From a virus, in the IMG/VR virus record IMGVR_UViG_3300021963_003887, positions 1 through 64,000 of that record: a DNA stretch of 64,000 bases. The stretch is one strand, 5' to 3'. Made by a program: the position numbers and the translations under genes. Shown one piece after another: positions 41,801-50,800 of this stretch; position 1 is the first letter of the stretch, and the number at the start of each line of letters is the position of its first letter. A model generated the notes under the pieces. That model did no database searches. It was not told the origin of the DNA and was given only the letters and a program-made list of their open reading frames with translations.

Positions 41801-44800
41801 TTACGATTGCTTTTGGTGATTTAAGAGATGATATTATATTGGAATTAGAAAAGAGAATCTATAATAATCTTAAAATAAAATATGATACAGAAATTTTTGA
41901 TGTTGATAGATTTTTTAAAGGATATCACGGTCAAGCAATATATGATGTATCTACAATAGACGATGTTATAGAGACAGATTTTTTAAAATGGTCTAATAAT
42001 TTAGGAATTGACATTTATAAAAATGAAGTTTATCAGTCCGAAAATCCTTTTACATACACATATTTTAGAGCCACTGATAGAAACAAAAAACTTAAACTTC
42101 CTCAATATTGGAGAGGCATATACAAATTTTTATACGATACTGATAGACCTCATACATGCCCCTGGGAGATGTTAGGGTTTAGCGAAAAGCCCTTATGGTG
42201 GGAAGAAGAATATGGTCCTGCTCCTTATACCAAAGGTAACCTATTATTATGGGAAGATTTAGAACAGGGAATTATAAGACAAGGTCCAACTACGGGAGCA
42301 AACCCTAGATATGCTAAGCCGGGTTTATTAGATTACATTCCTGTAGATGATCATGGAAATTTATTATCACCGCAAGACGCTTCTGCGATTATAGATTATT
42401 CATTGAATAAAATAAATGAAGATTTTCAATTTGGAGATTACGGACCAGTTGAAAATTCTTGGAGAAGAAGTTCGCTGTACCCGTTTTCTATAATTACAGC
42501 CGCGTGTCTCCTAACTCCTTTTGAATTTATATCTACAAATTTTAATAGGAACAAAATTGTAAAAAACAAATTAGATCAATTAATTGACAAAGATACTGGA
42601 ACATTTATCGATAAGCAAACCTTAACGTCTAGTGTAGACAGTGACCCATCGGGTTTGTTTACTTACATTCAAAATTATCTAAAATTTAATGCTATAGATA
42701 TTTCGCTATTGTCAAATACAATAAGCAATTTAGACGTAAGAATATCTCATAAGATAGGCGGATTTGTTGAAAAAGCAAGACAACGATACATTTTAGATAG
42801 TAAGAGTCCGACATCTAAATCTCCAGCAGTCTTTATACCGCCAGAAGATTTTCAAATTATTTTTAATACTGGTTCTGTAGCAAAATCTATCAGCTATTCT
42901 GGGTTAGTAATAGAAAAAGTTGACGGCGGTTTTAAATTGTTTGGCTACGATAAATTAAATTCGTACTTCAGTGTATATGAACCGTACACTAGGGTTGACG
43001 ATCCGATTATATCTGTGGGCGGTATAAGCGAAAAATATGTAGATTGGGATGCTGAAAAATTTTATGGCAAAGGCTCCTTGGTACGGTATCAAGGATTATA
43101 CTATCGTTGTACAGCAAATCATGTTTCTGCTAATAGTTTTCAAAATGAAAATTTTACAGTATTGCCAGCATTACCGATAGTTAATGATGTTACAGCAATA
43201 AAAAGGACCACCTTTAATAAATTTTTAGTAAAGCGTATTCCATATAATGCCTTTTTCTCTACAATACAACAAGTAGTTGATGTAATATTAGGTTACAGCG
43301 AATGGTTAATAGATCAAGGAATTGTCTTTGATGATTTCAATAAAGAATTACTAGTTCCTAACGACTGGATGTTGTCAGTTCAAGAATTTATGTTCTGGAC
43401 TTCTCATAACTGGGCTGTGGGTGCGTTAATAACTTTAAGTCCGGCTGCAACATTATTAAAAATTGTCAATGCCGGTAGTGTAGCAGATAATATTTTAGAT
43501 AATTTTTACGAATATAATATTTTTAAAAATGACGGAACTAAAATACCTGCCTCTGATATCCAAGTTTACAGAGGATATAATGAATTTATTTTAACTCCGT
43601 TAGATACACAGGCTACCGGAATATATTTTGCTAAAATTAATTTTGTACAAAAAGAACATGTGGCAATCTTCAACGATAGAACTATGTTTGGAGATGTTAT
43701 ATTTGATAAAGGTCCGGGATACAGACAAGATAGAATGAAATTAGTAGGATTTAGGACTACTGATTGGGACGGAGACTACACCAGCCCGGGCTTTATATAC
43801 GATTCTGCTGACATTACTCCGTGGCAGGCATTTACAGATTACAAATTAGGAGACATTGTTCAATATAGAGAATATTATTATGTCTCTAAAGTTTCTCAAT
43901 CTGGATCTAACGATTTCAATTTTAACGATTGGGAAAGATTAGATTCGATTCCTACACCTAGTTTAGTTGCTAATATTGATTATAAGATTAATCAAATTGA
44001 AGATTATTATGAATTAGGTTATCAAGGAATTGATGATACTGAAAAAGAATTAGCTAGACATTCTATTGGATATCAAAAACGTGGATATCTAGACGAATTA
44101 GCTCAGGACGAAGTTACGCAGTTTAGAATTTATCAAGGATTTATTAGGGAAAAGGGAACAAAAAATTCTATTACTAAAATTTTTGATAAGCTAAGTTCTT
44201 TAGATCAAGATGCTATTGAAATGAATGAAGAGTGGGCATTCTTAATGGGAACATTCGGGGGCTCATCTCAATTTAAAGAATTGGAATTATTATTAAATCA
44301 AAAGGATATAAGATTAAATCCTCAGCCTGTTATCATCGATAGTAGAGGGTTATCAAAATCAAATTATCAAAATTATATTTTAATAGGATCTAATGATTTT
44401 ACTATCGGTGGTCCAGAATATATTTTTCCAACAAAATCTTATCCTGTGACCGAATCATCGGCAGGTTATGTATATTCTGGCGATGTAGATTTTGTAGTAA
44501 AAACTAGAACTAACTTATATGCTTTAGATATAACTGAATTAAAAGACGGTTCTAAGGTGTGGGTGACTTTTGATAGTCCGGGCTGGTCTGTATTGAGATA
44601 TACAATTACAGATATTATTATAGGAGCAGTGGCAGTAGTTGATACTACGTCAGTTACTTTAGAATGTAATAAACCACACGGATTAAAAGTGGATGATATT
44701 ATAGGAATTAATAATATCAAATACTTGGAAGGTTTTTGGAGAGTTAAAGCGGTTGATCCTAATACGATAATCATTGAAATAGCCGGCTTTGATGAGGAAC

Positions 44801-47800
44801 CAGTTATTGATCAAAGTTCTTTTGCTACAATATCTATTTTTGAAACCTTACGTGTAGGTCAATACAGCGACTTAATTTCTGACAGATTCGCAGCTTATAA
44901 AGAAGGAACCAGAGTTTGGTTAGATGACAATGGAGAAGGCAAGTGGGAAGTCTTAGAAAAGAAAAGAATTTATAAACCTGTTGATGTAGCCAATTATGGT
45001 GTGGCATTCCCTACCGGTTCGGGAAAAGATGTTTTATTTTTAGAAGCAAGAAATCAAATTATTTCGTCAAATCCTGGTCAGGTAGTGCCTGCTGGAGAAG
45101 TGATTAGAGAATCAGCAGTGGTTGTCTACGGCCAGAGCGAGGAAGGATTAATTCCTTTACAGATATTAAATCCTAATTCAAATTTAAGATCAATATTTTT
45201 AGGATCCTACGGAGAAGTATTAGCGACAAGTAAAGATGGACGATGGCTAATGGTAGGGTCTCCTACTGTTTCTTATATTCCCAGCAATTATAAAGAAGTC
45301 TTTAGTCCTAGTGCAACATACAATCCGGGCGACACTGTGTTATTTGCTGGTAAATTGTACCAAGCACAGACTACAGTTGTAGGCGATGGGTCAACAATTA
45401 ACATAGATAGTCAAGATTGGAAACCGGCCACAGAACATCTTGCTAACCCCTTAGGTATAGGATTGTATGATGTTAATCAAGGATATAGACAGCAAGGTGC
45501 TTTAGAGATATTTGAGTACGATGAAATTTTTAGCCAATATCAATTAAGGCATACGATAATAAGCCCACGTCCAGCACACGGAGAAAAATTTTCGTCTACA
45601 ATTAGTTTATCGAAAAGAGAAGGCATAGAAGGAACCAGCGGAGACGTAACCTTAACAGTGGCTTCTATAGACAGTGTTGGCGGAATTTTAGAAGTATCTG
45701 CCCAAGGAGAAAGCGGATTAGAAGACACTAGATTTTCAAACGTCAGCGGGTCAGATATCAGTTTGCCAGGTTCTAATGCTACATTTGATGTCCAGAAAAC
45801 CAATAATACCTATAGTGTTTTAGTAAGAACTGGCGGATCTAGATATGCTATAGGTGACAGAATAAAAATTACCGGTAGTAACTTATTAGGTCTTACTCCT
45901 TTTAATGATTTAATCATAACTGTAACAGCAGTCACGTCAACAGGGGAAATAGTTGGATCGGCAACCTACAATAATATCAAAGGTATTAATTCAATATTGC
46001 CTGACGAAGAAGCTACTTTTAGAGTAACTAAATCTGGAAACAGGTACGCGGTTACTCGTACTAGTGCTGGTAGCGGATATAGCTCAAGAAGTATCGTAAG
46101 ATACTCTGGCAGATTGTATGCTTGTATCAAAGATACTAGAATAGATCTAGGGGTGTGGAATCCTAGCCGAACATACCAACCCGGAGATGTAGTCAAATAT
46201 CCAGCTAACTCTACAGCATATTATACAGCTACTGGACTAAACACTGGGATCGTTCCTACAGATGTTTCCAAATGGGAAAACACTTTACCAATATTCCCAA
46301 CTAATCAAGAGTACTGGGAACAGGTGTCTGGTGCTGTGTTTGCCGAAACAGCAGTAGAATGGGCAGATTTAGATTTGACCGGAAATAAAATTAGATACAC
46401 AGCGGGGTCTGTCATAGTTATTCCCGGTAGCGAACTCGGCGGCGAAGACGGTGAACATAACATTACCATTCGAGTAAATTTAGTTACAACAAATTCTGCT
46501 ATTGATAATTTTTCTTATAGAGGCACTGCTTCGTCGGGAATTATTTGGTCAGGAACTGCCACTGCCGGAGAAAGACAATTTAATGATCTACAAGGCGAAG
46601 ATGTTAGCGATCCGGGCCAGGGGGCTATTTTTGATCTTGTAAGAGAGGATGGTAGATATAATGCTATAGTTAATGTAGCAGGAACAAGATATAATGTTGG
46701 AGACCAAATAAGAATTTTAGGCAGCACGTTAGGTGGTGTTGAAGAAGCTTATTATATGGTAGTAGGTGCTCCGGGATCTAAAGACGATATGGGTCGTGCC
46801 TACCTTTATAAATTTGACGGCGTAAGCTGGAAGCATCTTGACGATCCTAATTTTGTAGGAATATATTCGTCAACAAAAAATTATCCGTTAGGTTCTAAGG
46901 TATGGTATAATTCCGATTATTGGCAAGCATTGTCGAATATACCCGCTGTTCCTAATAACCAACCCGGCACCGGCAATTGGGAAAAAATTGCTGAAGTTAC
47001 TAACAGTATATTTCCTCCTTCGTTGGCCTACGCTGACGATGGATCCACTATACAACAACCAGCCACCGGCGACATAGAATTTTTGAATATTGGAAGTTCT
47101 TACGGAACGTTCTCAGCGTTCAATAAAGACGGTTCTGTAATGATAATATCAGCTCCAGCAAATGACACAGCCAGCTTTGAAAATTTTAAAGGTGTCTGGA
47201 GAAACAATATCAATTACCTAGCAGGTGATACTGTAAGACGTGGCACTTTTTATTATAACTGTCTAGCAGATAATATTAATTCTATTCCAGAATTTTCTCC
47301 ATCTATTTGGCAAGAAAATTCAGATTCTACATTAGGAAAAACTGGTTCGGTTTTTGTATACGAAAAAACTTCTAATGAAACATTTATTCTTATTCAAACA
47401 ATAGATAGCGACGAAGTTGAATTAGAAGCTGGTGATGAGTTTGGTCACAAAGTAGTATTAAATCAAGAAGGTACCCGATTATTTGTATCTGCTCCTAACT
47501 TTGATTATCTAGGCAAGGATCAAGGCAGTGTATTTGTTTTTGACAGAACCGCCTCTGGATTTGTTTTAAAACAAAAATTAAATGGCCTAATTATGGAACC
47601 TGGAGAACGATTTGGGTCTAACGTGTCTGTATCGCCAGACGGCGTAACTTTGGCTATTTCGGCAGAAGGAGCGGCAAGTTACAAGACCACTATATTTGAC
47701 AGAGGCAATACTGCGTTTGATAGATTTGTAACTAGATTTAGAGACAGTCAAGGAAAAACCGGTAAAGTCTATGTGTATACAAATTACACTGGATCTTTTG

Positions 47801-50800
47801 TATTGTCAGAAATTTTAGATCAGGGATTAAACACTGATGAAGATTTCGGTAGAGGGCTGTCTGTTTCTAATAATTCTATAATAGTAGGTAGTCCGTCGTT
47901 CATATCCGAAGATCCTGCGTTCGAAGCTGTTAGGATTGGTAGGCTTCAAAAATTTGATAAAATACCTAATTCGAAGCCTTGGTTTACTATTAAACAACAA
48001 GATGATCAAGTAAACATTGATTTGCTTAAGAATTTTTCTTTCTACGACAAATTTAATAACGTAAAACTAGCAGATGTTGATATCTTAGATCCTGCTAAAG
48101 GAAAAATCTTATCTCTAGCCGACCAGTATATTGATTTTAAAACATCATTCGATCCAGCGGTATATTCTGTTGGAACTGAAGAATCCGCTATTGATCCTAA
48201 ACAATCATGGCAGTTGGATAAAGTTGGCACAATTTGGTGGGATTTATCTGCGGTTAAGTGGGCGTTATACGAACAAAACTCTTTATCTTTTAGAAACGGA
48301 AACTGGGGCTCTACAGCAGTCGGTAGTAGCGTAGATGTTTATGAATGGGTTGAAAGCCCTTACAGTCCTAGCGAGTGGAACGCTCTTACTGGAACCACCG
48401 AAGGATTTTCGTTAGGCGTAACCGGAACGGCCCGCTATGGCGATGATACAAATTACAGTGTCAAAACTAATTTTGATACTATTACAGGATTGCCATCCGG
48501 ATCAATGTATTACTATTGGGTAAAAAATAAAACTACTGTACCTGAAGATTCAGACAGGGGTCTTAGTGCTAGTCAAATAGCCAATTACATTTTAGCTCCT
48601 TCGTCTGCTGGGATACCTTATGCTTTATTAACATCTAAAAACACATTTAGCTTAGTAAATTTCAACAGTGTAATAGACGACGATGAATTTTTAGTTAATA
48701 TACAATTTTATGATCAAGAAAAAGAAATCAATCTAATTCATAATGAGTATCAACTATTAGCTGAAGGTACGATACAAGTACCTAATTTAGAATTAGAAAA
48801 TAAATGGATCGACAGTTTGATAGGTGAGGATATCGCTGGACAAGCTGTTCCGGATAGAAAATTACCAGTAAAATTAAGATACGGCATTTCTTCTAGACCA
48901 AGACAGTCGATGTTTATAAACAGAAATAAAGCAGTTAATTTAATAATTGATTACGTTAACAATATCCTAAAGAAAAAACCATTTGCTGAGATAATAGACT
49001 ATGGCAATCTTAATTTACAAGATGAAAAACCTGCTTTAACAAAAAATCTTTATGATCAAGTATTAGAAACTGAAAAAGAATTAAGATTTATTGCTACTTC
49101 TAAAATTAAAACAGCAAAACTTAAAGCAAACATAGTAAATGGTCACATTAATACCGTGGACATTATTGATGGCGGGTACGGATACAAAACGGCTCCCAAT
49201 ATAAAAATTGTTGGCTCAGGGTCAGGTGCAAAATTTAAACCAATCCTAGATAATAGAGGATCTATAACTTCTGTAGAAGTAATAAATCAAGGAAAAAAAT
49301 ATCTAACTGCTAGCTTAATAGTCAGACCATTTTCTGTTCTCGTTTTACAAGATTCTAGTGTAAACAATTTTTGGAGCATTTATTCTCTAGATGAAAAAAA
49401 TAAAGAATTTTATAGAACAGCTACGCAATCTTTTGATACTAAAAACTTTTGGAAAAAGGTTGATTGGTGGCTAGAACCGTTTAATGAAAAATCTAAAATT
49501 AAAAAAACCATTGCCGGTCTTTATGAAGAAGCTAGTGTAGATCTAGCAATTGGTGATTTATTAAGATTAGAAAATTATGGAATTGGTGGTTGGGCCGTTC
49601 TTGAAAGGGTTGATGCTACTGATGCTGATATAAGCGGAAAATATAAATTAGTGGGAAGAAAACTAGGAACTATTCAAATTATTAACGGTTTTTATAACAC
49701 TGATTCTGAGTCTACCGGTTACGATTTAACACAGGCATTTGATAGTAACAAATATGATAGTTCAGCATCTACAGAATTTAGAAACATTTTAAACGCTGTA
49801 AAAGAAGATATTTTCAAAGAAGATTTATCTGTAGAGTGGAATAAACTTTTCTTTGTAAGTTTACGATATGTATTTTCAGAACAACTATATGTTGACTGGG
49901 CATTTAAAACTAGTTTCTTAAATGCTGTACATAACGTCGGTACTCTCGAACAAAAATTAAATTATAAAAATGATAATCTTTCTAGTTACCAATCTTATAT
50001 TGAAGAAGTAAAACCATACAGGACTAAGATTAGAAATTTTATCAGCAAATATTTTAATCTAGAAACAGCTAACCAGTTAACTACTGATTTTGATTTACCG
50101 CCTGTATGGAACTCAGAAACTTCTTCAGTGGATATTATTGGTAGCAATTCTAACCAACTATCTCAATACCCATGGAAGCTTTGGGTTGAAAATAACCATT
50201 ATTCTGTTATAGATATTAAGATAGTAAGTCCAGGAAAAAATTATTCTTCTGTGCCTCAAATTGTATTTGATGGTGGAAACGGAACAGGTGCTCAAGCTCA
50301 GGCATATATTTCAAACGGCAAAATTTCTAAAATTGTAGTTACTAATCCAGGTAGTGGTTATGTTTCTGCTCCTACCGTTATGATTGTAGGCGGCGTAGGC
50401 AGTGAAATACAAAATGCTGCTCGTGCTGTAGCTATTATTGGAGATTCAAAAGTTAGAACTTTTGATATGAAGATGAAGTTTGATAGAATTTCTAAAACTC
50501 CTAATTTTAAATCTTACAGTTTCAATGAAAAGTTTATAGAAATAGAAACGTTTAACGCTTCGGCAAAACAAACAACTTATAAATTAAAATATCCTTTATC
50601 CTTAGATAAATCTACAATCACAGTAACGTTAGACGGATCTAGATTATTGTCTAGTCAATATTCTGTAACACTAACTGAAGAATTAATTAATTCTAAAACA
50701 GAACTCATTGGAAGATTAATTCTTAATTCTGCTCCTGACGAGGGAAGTGTGGTTGATATTGAATATCAGAAAAACAATGAAATACTTGATAGTCTAAACA

